Below, one piece after another: positions 55,141 through 64,000 of a DNA stretch of 64,000 bases (its first letter is position 1; each line of letters starts with the position of its first letter). A model generated the notes under the pieces. That model did not search any database. It was not told the DNA's origin and saw only the letters and a program-made list of their open reading frames with translations. Made by a program: the position numbers and the translations under genes. Source of the DNA: Pseudomonas svalbardensis (lineage in GTDB: Bacteria > Pseudomonadota > Gammaproteobacteria > Pseudomonadales > Pseudomonadaceae). Where the stretch lies: assembly GCF_030053115.1 (NCBI RefSeq), contig NZ_CP125619.1, forward strand, positions 5,665,001 through 5,729,000, in the 5' to 3' direction.

Positions 55141-57108
55141 ATGGCCGGGCTAATTCCCCAGAGCTTCATTGACGACCTTCTGAACCGCACCGACATCGTC
55201 GATGTGGTCAGCTCGCGCCTGCAAATGAAAAAGGCTGGCAAGAATTACACCGCCTGCTGCCCGTTTCACAAAGAGAAAACCCCCTCCTTCAGCGTCAGCC
55301 CCGACAAGCAGTTCTATTATTGCTTTGGCTGCGGCGCTGGCGGCAACGCCCTCGGCTTCATGATGGACCACGACAATCTGGATTTCGTCCAGGCTGTCGA
55401 AGAACTGGCCAAAGCCGCCGGCATGGAAATCCCCCGCGAAGAAAGCGGACGGCCGCACAAACCGCGGCAGCCGACCGATTCGCCGCTCTACCCGCTACTC
55501 ACCGCCGCCGCCGACTTTTACCGCCAGGCACTGAAAAGCCATCCATCGCGAAAAGCAGCCGTGGATTACTTGAAAGGTCGCGGACTGACCGGCGAAATCG
55601 CCCGAGACTTCGGCCTCGGCTTTGCCCCGCCTGGCTGGGACAATCTGTTCAAGCACTTGAGCAGCGACACCCTGCAACAGAAAGCCATGATCGATGCCGG
55701 CCTGCTGATCGAGAACGCCGAAACCGGCAAACGCTATGACCGCTTTCGCGATCGCGTGATGTTCCCGATCCGCGACAGCCGCGGGCGAATCATCGCCTTC
55801 GGCGGCCGGGTATTGGGCGACGACAAGCCGAAATACCTGAACTCACCGGAAACCCCGGTATTCCATAAGGGCCAGGAACTCTACGGCCTTTATGAAGCAC
55901 GCAAGAACAACCGCAACCTCGACGAAATCATCGTCGTCGAAGGCTACATGGATGTTATCGCCCTCGCCCAACAAGGCCTGCGCAATGCTGTCGCGACTCT
56001 GGGCACCGCCACCAGCGAAGAGCACTTGAAGCGCCTGTTTCGCGTCGTGCCCAACGTGCTGTTCTGTTTCGACGGAGATCAGGCAGGTCGAAATGCCGCC
56101 TGGCGGGCATTGGAGGCAGCGCTGCCGAGTCTGCAGGACGGGCGGCGCGCACGCTTTCTGTTCCTCCCCGAAGGCGAAGACCCGGACACGCTGGTCCGCT
56201 CCGAAGGCACCGACGCCTTCCGCGCACGGATCAACCAGCACGCCCAACCATTAGCGGATTATTTTTTTCAACAGCTGACCGAGGAATCGGACCCACGCTC
56301 GCTCGAAGGCAAGGCCCACATGGCCACCCTCGCCGCGCCACTGATCGACAAAGTCCCGGGTGCAAACCTGCGCATCCTGATGCGTCAGCGCCTGACCGAA
56401 ATTACCGGGCTTAGCGGTGAAGCCGTGAGCCAACTGGTACAAAGTGCACCTCAGGAAGCACCGCCGGCGTACGACCCGGGCATCGATTACGACGCCATGC
56501 CCGATTACAGCGACTACCATCAGCCGCAGGCACAAGAGATGTATGTGCCGCAACAGGATTGGACGCCGAAGAAACCCGGCGCCGGCGGCAAAAAATGGGA
56601 CAAAAAACCGTGGGACAAAAACGGCAAACGCGGTGGTGATCACGATCAACCCCGCGCGCCACGGGTGCCGGCCGCTGTAGAACCGCCGACCCTGGCCGCC
56701 TTGCGCACGCTGTTGCATCACCCGCAATTGGCCGAGAAAGTCGAGGATGCCGGGCACTTTGCTGCAGAGGATCACACCAACACGCAATTACTGGTGGCCC
56801 TTCTCGAAGCCGTCCAGAAGAATCCCAAGCTAAACTCATTTCAGTTGATTGCACGCTGGCACGGTACGGAGCAAGGACGTTTGCTCAAGGCGCTGGCGGA
56901 AAAGGAATGGCTGATTGACGGAGATAACCTTGAACAACAGTTTTTCGACACCATTACTAGCTTGTCAGCCCGCCAACGCGAGCGAAACCTGGAACAACTT
57001 CTCAGGAAAGCACGTCAAAGTGAACTGAGTACCGAAGAGAAAAATCAACTGCGCGACCTATTAAGTCGCAATGTTTCCGCAACAAGCCCGACCTCAACTG
57101 GCGCGTGA
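55141..57108 (+). CDS. dnaG: DNA primase
   Basis: Makes RNA primers at the replication fork. 655 residues. CHC2 zinc finger with C39/C40, H43, C61 and C64 (CCPFHKE, YYCFGCGAGG). Toprim core with VVEGYMDVIALAQ and FDGDQAGRNAA. C-terminal DnaB-binding domain after a linker at about 440-520 that is rich in P, G and K (KKPGAGGKKWDKKP). It ends 67 bases before rpoD. Confidence 0.97.
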   Translation: MAGLIPQSFIDDLLNRTDIVDVVSSRLQMKKAGKNYTACCPFHKEKTPSFSVSPDKQFYYCFGCGAGGNALGFMMDHDNLDFVQAVEELAKAAGMEIPREESGRPHKPRQPTDSPLYPLLTAAADFYRQALKSHPSRKAAVDYLKGRGLTGEIARDFGLGFAPPGWDNLFKHLSSDTLQQKAMIDAGLLIENAETGKRYDRFRDRVMFPIRDSRGRIIAFGGRVLGDDKPKYLNSPETPVFHKGQELYGLYEARKNNRNLDEIIVVEGYMDVIALAQQGLRNAVATLGTATSEEHLKRLFRVVPNVLFCFDGDQAGRNAAWRALEAALPSLQDGRRARFLFLPEGEDPDTLVRSEGTDAFRARINQHAQPLADYFFQQLTEESDPRSLEGKAHMATLAAPLIDKVPGANLRILMRQRLTEITGLSGEAVSQLVQSAPQEAPPAYDPGIDYDAMPDYSDYHQPQAQEMYVPQQDWTPKKPGAGGKKWDKKPWDKNGKRGGDHDQPRAPRVPAAVEPPTLAALRTLLHHPQLAEKVEDAGHFAAEDHTNTQLLVALLEAVQKNPKLNSFQLIARWHGTEQGRLLKALAEKEWLIDGDNLEQQFFDTITSLSARQRERNLEQLLRKARQSELSTEEKNQLRDLLSRNVSATSPTSTGA

Positions 57109-57128
57109 GGTCATAGCTCAGGTATAAT
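57100..57128 (+). promoter_or_regulatory. Possible promoter directly upstream of rpoD
   Basis: A perfect TATAAT at 57123-57128, about 48 bases before the rpoD ATG, just after the dnaG stop. No good -35 is seen at 17 bases (GGCGCG), so it may be weak or activator-dependent. It could let rpoD be transcribed apart from rpsU-dnaG. Confidence 0.45.
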
Positions 57129-57175
57129 CCTCGGCTTGTTTTTTGCCCGCCAAGACCTTCAGTGGATAGGGTGTT

Positions 57176-59026
<1,851 letters not shown>

Positions 59027-59032
59027 CAACTA

Positions 59033-59058
59033 AACCCCCGGCCCAGGCCGGGGGTTTT
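59033..59058 (+). terminator. Terminator of rpoD
   Basis: AACCCCCGGC-CCA-GCCGGGGGTTTT, perfect 8-bp GC stem with T-run, 7 bases after the stop. Confidence 0.92.
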
Positions 59059-59148
59059 GCTTTTATACAGATTAAATCCCCCGCACCTCCCTCCCTCCGA
59101 ATTGCCCGTCTACACTCGAAACATTCCCCGAGCCATAACGAGACCGTT

Positions 59149-62100
59149 ATGCCCAGACTGCCGACCGTGCTTTTTTTGCTGTCGCTATTGACCTGGACCG
59201 CAACGGCTGGCGCGCTGACTCTGACCGACGAAGAACGTAGCTGGCTGGCGGCTCACCCGGACTTGCGCCTGGGTGTCGATGCGTCATGGCCACCCTTCGA
59301 GTTTCGCGACGATCAGGGCCGTTATCAGGGCCTTGCGGCGGACTATATCGACCGGATCCGTCAACGCCTGGCCATCAAGCTCACGCCCATCGAGCCCGTC
59401 AGCTGGACCGTCGTCCTGGAGCAGGCAAAACAAGCCAAGCTGGACCTGTTGCCCGGCATCATGTCGACCCCGGAGCGCCAGACTTACCTGTCATTCACCC
59501 GGCCCTACCTGGACTTTCCGATTGTCATCCTTGCCCATGTCGGAGGCGCCCAGCCACGCAAACTCGAAGACCTGTACGGGCTGAAAGTCGCCGTGGTGGA
59601 AAACTACGCACCCCACGAGCTGTTACGCACCCACAATCCCGACCTCAACCTGGTGGCGATGCCTAACGTCAGCTCAGCGCTGCAGGCGCTGGCTACCGAT
59701 GAAGTGGATGCGGTGGTCGGCGATCTCGCCTCCAGCGTCTGGAGCCTGCGTCAGCTCAAGCTCGACGGGCTCTACGTCAGCGGCGAAACCCCCTATCGCT
59801 ATCAATTGGCGATGGGCGTGCCCCGGGACAACAAGATACTGGTCGGCATTCTGGATAAAGTCCTGGCGGACATGACCACGGACGAAATCAATGAGATTCA
59901 GGAGCACTGGGTCGGCAACGTCCTCGATCATCGAACATTCTGGAACGATCTGCTTGTTTACGGTCTGCCGGGATTGCTGCTGCTGATCATCGTGCTGGCG
60001 ATGGTTATCCGTATCAACCGCCGGCTGAGTTCAGAAATTGCCCGCCGGGTCGACCTAGAGCAAGAACTGCGCAGCAGCGAATACCATTACCGCGGGCTGG
60101 TGGAGAGCCTTTCGGCCATCGCCTGGGAAGCGCGGATCAGCGATTTCACCTACAGCTATGTGTCCCCCCATGCCGAGGATCTGCTCGGTTACCCCTTGTC
60201 TCATTGGCTGATTCCGGGCTTCTGGCGCAACATTATCCACCCGGCCGACCTGACCCGCGCCCAGACCTTCTGCGATCACGAAGTACTGGCCGGACGCGAT
60301 CACAGCCTCGATTACCGGGTCATAACCGCCGATGGCCGCTGCATTTGGGTGCGCGATATCGTCAGCCTGATCGAGCACGGCCATGAACCGGTGATGCGCG
60401 GGCTGATGATCGACATCAGCGAAGCCAAGCGCACTGAAGAGGCGTTGCGCCTGTCGGAACAGAAGTTCGCCTCGGTGTTCCAGCAATGCCCGGACATTCT
60501 AGTCATCGCGCGACTCTCCGACGGCTGCCTGCTGGAGGTCAACGAAGCGTTCGAAGAACAGATCGGTCTCAAGGCCGAAGACGTCATCGGCCAGACGGCC
60601 ACCGACCTGAACATCTGGGGCATACCCGCCGTCGGGCCTGGCTTGTTGCAACGGTTGCAGGCCGGCAGCATCCGTAACCTGGAGATGCCCTTTCGCCGCA
60701 ACAATGGCCAAGTGTTTACCGGCCTGATCTCCGCTGAACCGTTCGACCTCGATACAACCCCTGCGCTGGTCGTGGTCGTGCGGGACATCAGCCAGCTCAA
60801 GGAAACCCAGAAACAGCTGCAAACCTCCGAAGAGAAATTCGCCAAGGCCTTCCATGCCTCACCCGACGGCTTGCTATTGTCCCGGCAGAGCGACGGCTTA
60901 CTGCTAGAGGTCAACGAGGGTTTCAGTCGCATTACCGGTTTCAACAGCGCGATGTCCGTGGATCGCTCCGTCCTCGATCTGGGGATCTGGGTCAATCTCA
61001 ACGAACGCAAACAGATGCTCGATTTGCTGCACCGAGACGGTTTCGTCCGCGACTTCAGTTGCCATATACGCCGCAGCGACGGGCAGATCCGCCTCTGCGA
61101 GGTGTCCAGCCGTCCGCTGCCGATCGGCGATGAAGACTGCATGTTGACCATCGCCCGGGACATCACCGAGCGACACCTGATGCAGGAGAAGCTGCAGCAG
61201 GCCGCCACGGTATTCGAGAGCACCGCCGAAGGTGTATTGATCACCGACACTCAACAGCACATCAGCGCGGTCAACCGTGCGTTTACCGAAATCACCGGCT
61301 ACAGCGAGAGCGAAGCATTGGGCCACACCCCTCGCCTACTCGCCTCGGGCCTGCACGACAGCGCGTTTTATGCCGCCATGTGGCATCAACTGACCGCCGA
61401 AGGTCATTGGCAGGGCGAAATTTCCAACCGGCGCAAGAATGGCGAGCTCTATCCGAGCTGGCTGACCATCAGTGCGGTGCGCAACCGGGACAGATTCGTC
61501 ACCCACTTTGTCGCGGTGTTCGCAGACATTTCCAGCCTCAAACACGCCCAGGCCAAGCTCGATTACCAGGCACATCACGACCCGCTGACCGGTCTGCCGA
61601 ATCGCACGCTGTTCGAGAGCCGATTGCTGACCGCGCTCAACAACCAACAGGAAAACGGCGGCCAGGGCGCGGTGTTGTTCCTGGACCTGGACCGTTTCAA
61701 ACACATCAACGACAGCCTGGGTCACCCGGTCGGTGACCTCCTGCTCAAGGGCATTGCCGTGCGCCTCAAGGAGCAGTTGCGCGACATCGACACCGTGGCG
61801 CGCCTGGGCGGCGACGAATTCATCATCTTGTTGCCCGGGCTTCAGCAATCCAGTGACGCCGACAACATTGCGACCAAATTGCTCAATTGCTTCGGCGCAC
61901 CGTTCCAGGCTGGCGAACATGAGTTTTTTATCAGCGCCAGTATCGGCACCAGCCTATATCCCAAGGATGGCTGCGACGTCGCCACGCTGGTCAAGAACGC
62001 CGACGCGGCGATGTACCGCTCAAAAGCCAAGGGTCGCAACCGGGTTGAAAGCTACACCCGCGATCTCACCGCTCAAGCCAGCGAGCGAGTGGCACTGGAG

Positions 62101-62895
62101 CATGAACTACGACGCGCTATCGAGCGCAACGAACTGCACCTCCATTATCAACCGAAGATCAGCCTGGTCGACCATCGCCTGGTCGGAGCAGAAGCGCTCA
62201 TTCGCTGGCGCCACCCGACCTTCGGCGATGTGCCACCGGAGCACTTCATTCCGCTGGCCGAAGAAAACGGCATGATCCTGCAAATCGGCGATTGGGTTCT
62301 CGAAACCGCCTGCCGGCAGATGTTTGAGTGGAATCAGGTTTACGAGCCCGTCGGCCCGCTGTCGGTCAACCTCGCGGGCGCTCAGTTGCGCCAGCCGAAC
62401 CTGCTCGGCCGGATCGAACAATTGCTCAAGGACAACCGCCTCAAACCCGGTTTCCTGCAACTGGAAATTACTGAAAACTTCATCATGAGCCAGGCTGAAG
62501 AGGCGCTGGCAGTGCTGCATCAACTCAAACACCTGGGTGTGCAACTGGCGATCGACGACTTCGGCACCGGTTACTCGTCCCTGAGTTACCTCAAACGTCT
62601 GCCACTGGACATTCTCAAGATCGACCAGTCTTTCGTCCGCGGCCTGCCGGATGATCCCCACGACGCAGCCATCGTTCGCGCCATCATCGCCCTGGGCCGC
62701 AGCATGCAATTCACCATCATTGCCGAGGGCGTGGAAACCCTCGCACAGCAGCAATTCCTCGCTGCCGAAGGCTGTGAACAGATCCAGGGCTATATCGTCA
62801 GCCTGCCCTTGCCACCAGAAGAATTTGCCGCGACGTTTCTTCGTATAGCCATTTCAGACTTTTCGGATAGCACAGCCGAGAAACCGTCGCTATAA
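59149..62895 (+). CDS. rmcA: RmcA-like multi-PAS GGDEF/EAL c-di-GMP regulator
   Basis: 1248 residues, orthologue by position and architecture of P. aeruginosa PA0575 RmcA, a redox-linked modulator of c-di-GMP. Signal peptide (1-22), periplasmic SBP_bac_3 domain (about 25-265), membrane helix (VYGLPGLLLLIIVLAMVI) near 270, four PAS domains from about 305 to 815. A GGDEF domain follows with the intact motif GGDEF at 887-891 (RLGGDEFIILL), then an EAL domain with EAL at 1015-1017 (GAEALIRWRHP), DDFGTGYSSLSYL and the K in LKIDQSFV. Both catalytic motifs look complete, so cyclase and phosphodiesterase activity are possible. The stop overlaps the likely tRNA promoter. Confidence 0.95.
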   Translation: MPRLPTVLFLLSLLTWTATAGALTLTDEERSWLAAHPDLRLGVDASWPPFEFRDDQGRYQGLAADYIDRIRQRLAIKLTPIEPVSWTVVLEQAKQAKLDLLPGIMSTPERQTYLSFTRPYLDFPIVILAHVGGAQPRKLEDLYGLKVAVVENYAPHELLRTHNPDLNLVAMPNVSSALQALATDEVDAVVGDLASSVWSLRQLKLDGLYVSGETPYRYQLAMGVPRDNKILVGILDKVLADMTTDEINEIQEHWVGNVLDHRTFWNDLLVYGLPGLLLLIIVLAMVIRINRRLSSEIARRVDLEQELRSSEYHYRGLVESLSAIAWEARISDFTYSYVSPHAEDLLGYPLSHWLIPGFWRNIIHPADLTRAQTFCDHEVLAGRDHSLDYRVITADGRCIWVRDIVSLIEHGHEPVMRGLMIDISEAKRTEEALRLSEQKFASVFQQCPDILVIARLSDGCLLEVNEAFEEQIGLKAEDVIGQTATDLNIWGIPAVGPGLLQRLQAGSIRNLEMPFRRNNGQVFTGLISAEPFDLDTTPALVVVVRDISQLKETQKQLQTSEEKFAKAFHASPDGLLLSRQSDGLLLEVNEGFSRITGFNSAMSVDRSVLDLGIWVNLNERKQMLDLLHRDGFVRDFSCHIRRSDGQIRLCEVSSRPLPIGDEDCMLTIARDITERHLMQEKLQQAATVFESTAEGVLITDTQQHISAVNRAFTEITGYSESEALGHTPRLLASGLHDSAFYAAMWHQLTAEGHWQGEISNRRKNGELYPSWLTISAVRNRDRFVTHFVAVFADISSLKHAQAKLDYQAHHDPLTGLPNRTLFESRLLTALNNQQENGGQGAVLFLDLDRFKHINDSLGHPVGDLLLKGIAVRLKEQLRDIDTVARLGGDEFIILLPGLQQSSDADNIATKLLNCFGAPFQAGEHEFFISASIGTSLYPKDGCDVATLVKNADAAMYRSKAKGRNRVESYTRDLTAQASERVALEHELRRAIERNELHLHYQPKISLVDHRLVGAEALIRWRHPTFGDVPPEHFIPLAEENGMILQIGDWVLETACRQMFEWNQVYEPVGPLSVNLAGAQLRQPNLLGRIEQLLKDNRLKPGFLQLEITENFIMSQAEEALAVLHQLKHLGVQLAIDDFGTGYSSLSYLKRLPLDILKIDQSFVRGLPDDPHDAAIVRAIIALGRSMQFTIIAEGVETLAQQQFLAAEGCEQIQGYIVSLPLPPEEFAATFLRIAISDFSDSTAEKPSL

Positions 62896-62896
62896 T
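62891..62896 (+). promoter_or_regulatory. -10 element of the tRNA-Ile2 promoter
   Basis: TATAAT overlapping the rmcA stop (CTA TAA TCC), with a GC-rich CGCGACC start region typical of stringently controlled tRNA genes. The -35 at 17 bases (TAGCAC) is weak. Confidence 0.6.
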
Positions 62897-62910
62897 CCGC
62901 GACCTACTGA

Positions 62911-62987
62911 GGGCCTATAGCTCAGTTGGTTAGAGCAGAGGACTCATAATCCTTTGGTCCACGGTTCAAGTCCGTGTGGGCCCACCA
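62911..62987 (+). tRNA. ileX: tRNA-Ile2 with CAT anticodon (lysidine-modified)
   Basis: 77 bases including encoded CCA. Acceptor GGGCCTA pairs with TGGGCCC. D arm GCTC/GAGC, anticodon loop CTCATAA with CAT at 62945-62947, T arm with GGTTCAAGTCC. CAT would read as Met, but the body (ACTCATAATCCTTTGGTC, like E. coli ileX) and the position after rpoD, where E. coli keeps ileX, fit the TilS-modified tRNA-Ile that reads AUA. An elongator tRNA-Met is less likely. Confidence 0.85.
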
Positions 62988-62993
62988 AACAAG

Positions 62994-63018
62994 AAAGCCG
63001 CGCAATGCGCGGCTTTTT
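62994..63018 (+). terminator. Terminator of the tRNA gene
   Basis: AAAGCCGCGC-AAT-GCGCGGCTTTTT, strong stem and T-run, 7 bases after the CCA end. Confidence 0.9.
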
Positions 63019-63019
63019 C

Positions 63020-63388
63020 GTGCCTGCTCTCTAATTCAGTTTGCTTCACGTGTCGCAAAGTCGGATGACGCCCGCAGACCTTGTAGGCAAACTCTGAAAC
63101 TTGCATTTGGGCGCTTTGCTGCCATGTTGTGCTTTTCTTCGACGGGATACTTTCCGGACGTCGCTGACCATTCAGAGATCGGGCTTGGAAACCCGACGAG
63201 CGAATCGCAACAACGCGCCCAACATGACCGCAGACGTTTACGGCGGCAATCCCTGTGTCATGGCGGCTGTGCGTGGGACGTCTTCGGACGTGCCGGTTTC
63301 CTGGGCTCCCGGTTTCCAACCTGCGCACAGCTGCCACCCATTCGCTTGGAAACGAACGTGGCAGCTCCTCAAGCTTAGGAGATACACC
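63020..63388 (+). promoter_or_regulatory. Long structured leader of a DUF3077/DUF6124-type gene
   Basis: About 370 bases with no convincing gene but strong RNA folding signs. Hairpin TCGGG-CTTGGAAA-CCCGA (63179-63196); UUCG hairpin ACGTC-TTCG-GACGT (63278-63291); a 9-bp stem AGCTGCCAC/GTGGCAGCT (63329-63366) enclosing TTCG-CTTGGAAA-CGAA. The ribosome-binding site AGGAG (63377-63381) can pair with CTCCT at 63365-63369, overlapping the previous stem by two bases, so the two are partly exclusive. The CTTGGAAA loops put GGA in a loop, as in RsmA/CsrA sites. Confidence 0.55.
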
Positions 63389-63664
63389 ATGAGCAAAACA
63401 GACTCGTCCCAACCTTCAGAACTGAAAACCATCGGCTTCACCCCGTTGATTTTTTGCTCGAATCAAGCGCTGTTCAACGTCCGCGGTGGCGTCCCTATCA
63501 GCGACGCGCTGGCACAGGCTTCTGATTTTCTTTTCCTGGCCAAAGCGCTTACCGTGGATGCCGCCTACGCAAAAGACACCGACCGCCATGCATGGGCTGC
63601 GCATTATCTGACGGCGATGAGTAAGGCGGTGATTGATGATGTGGTGAAGGTGCCGACACGGTGA
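63389..63664 (+). CDS. Small DUF3077/DUF6124-type protein
   Basis: 91 residues from the ATG at 63389 (MSKTDSSQPSELKTIGF), AGGAG 7 bases upstream; the frame is open back to 63101 but that part is the structured leader. The core FTPLIFCSNQALFNVRGGVPISDALAQASDFLFLAKAL is typical of a small family abundant in pseudomonads and of unknown function. No membrane segment. First gene after tRNA-Ile2; accessory in character. Confidence 0.75.
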   Translation: MSKTDSSQPSELKTIGFTPLIFCSNQALFNVRGGVPISDALAQASDFLFLAKALTVDAAYAKDTDRHAWAAHYLTAMSKAVIDDVVKVPTR

Positions 63665-63719
63665 CCGGCTCGGGCTACGGCGAAGTCCGAAGAATACCGG
63701 CAGCTCTTCCTTGAAATAC

Positions 63720-63740
63720 GCCCCGACTTTTCGGGGCTTC
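63720..63740 (+). terminator. Terminator-like hairpin after the small gene
   Basis: GCCCCGA-CTTT-TCGGGGC, 7-bp stem, followed by TTCC. Weak T-run; 56 bases after the stop. Confidence 0.5.
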
Positions 63741-63765
63741 CAATCTTCATAAGCGCACATCACCC

Positions 63766-64000
63766 TCAACTATTAGAAGCAACCGTTAACGCAGGAATGG
63801 CCTGCACGGGTCGCAGCCGCTCAAGCATTGCACCCGTCAACACGATCTCATACGTATCCGCCGCCCTACCCCACTGCTCCACCATGACCATGCCGTCGAC
63901 CAGCACGCGTCCCAATTCGGTAATCGTATCGGCCAATTTCTCTACGATCGTTTGAGTCCGAAACCACACACGATCAGTAATCTCTTTCAGCTCGGCCGTG
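63766..64000 (-). CDS. Unknown protein, 5' end beyond the window
   Basis: The minus-strand frame is open from the window edge to a stop at 63766, giving the last 77 residues (...TAELKEITDRVWFRTQTIVEKLADTITELG...AIPALTVASNS). I do not recognise it. It is mostly helical in character with no membrane segment. The visible GTG at 63969 is only an internal codon; the true start lies outside. Confidence 0.55.
   Translation of the reverse strand, partial: TAELKEITDRVWFRTQTIVEKLADTITELGRVLVDGMVMVEQWGRAADTYEIVLTGAMLERLRPVQAIPALTVASNS

Noticed and set aside
62911..62987. Elongator tRNA-Met reading of the CAT tRNA
   Set aside because: Body sequence and position after rpoD match ileX (tRNA-Ile2) better; not fully excluded.
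63101..63388. Upstream extension of the small DUF3077-type gene to 187 residues
   Set aside because: The ribosome-binding site and family N-terminus fit the ATG at 63389; the extension covers the hairpin-rich leader.

Overview
The window is about 64 kb of a Pseudomonas chromosome, most likely from the P. fluorescens group. The evidence is gene order: tyrS, anmK, erpA, argC, hemJ, coq7, speD, vfr, trpCDG, trpE, gph, rpe, agt, amgK/murU, lptD, surA, pdxA, rsmA, apaGH, glpE, prkA, yeaH, ycgB, cca, folK/folB, plsY, tsaD, rpsU, dnaG, rpoD, rmcA and tRNA-Ile2. As I remember it, this is the order around PA0575-PA0668 of P. aeruginosa PAO1. High-GC codon use and several REP/REPIN repeats (GTAGGAGCGAGGC..., GTGGGAGCGAGCC...) fit the fluorescens group. 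Almost all of it is core genome; I see no prophage, insertion sequence or CRISPR array.

Layout. 1-10 kb: partial tyrS, an M23 peptidoglycan peptidase, anmK, erpA, argC diverging from hemJ, a nitronate monooxygenase-like flavoprotein, a DUF805 membrane protein, an SDR, a HIT hydrolase and coq7. 10-21 kb: speD, OsmC, vfr, a lipoate-ligase-like gene and trpGDC, then a GDSL autotransporter esterase between trpG and trpE, then trpE, gph and rpe. 21-26 kb is the most accessory part: an iron alcohol dehydrogenase, a frameshifted phosphocholine-type phospholipase C and an upstream protein with Ig-like repeats. 26-34 kb: an ABC importer with the AgtS/AgtR-type two-component system (GABA and 5-aminovalerate uptake in PAO1). 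34-45 kb: cell-wall recycling (amgK-murU), a DjlA-like co-chaperone, and the lptD-surA-pdxA-rsmA-apaG-apaH cluster, followed by glpE. 45-50 kb: the prkA-yeaH-ycgB stress cluster. 50-59 kb: cca, folK-folB, plsY, tsaD, rpsU, dnaG, rpoD. 59-64 kb: the c-di-GMP regulator rmcA, tRNA-Ile2(CAT), a small DUF3077/DUF6124-type gene with a long structured leader, and a partial unknown gene.

Links between genes. Tryptophan synthesis starts from trpE and trpGDC, which lie apart; both are preceded by a short reading frame ending in the same Trp-rich tail (ARWRWRA), consistent with attenuation. For trpE that tail is the C-terminus of Gph itself. anmK, the M23 peptidase and amgK-murU all serve the murein and its recycling. 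lptD and surA serve outer-membrane assembly. rpsU-dnaG-rpoD is the macromolecular synthesis locus, but the yqeY-type gene I would expect between rpsU and dnaG is not visible.

The best leads for something not fully described are the gph/trp leader arrangement, the leader RNA of the DUF3077-type gene (two hairpins with the same CTTGGAAA loop and a hairpin over the ribosome-binding site), and the signal-less, frameshifted phospholipase C with its Ig-repeat neighbour.
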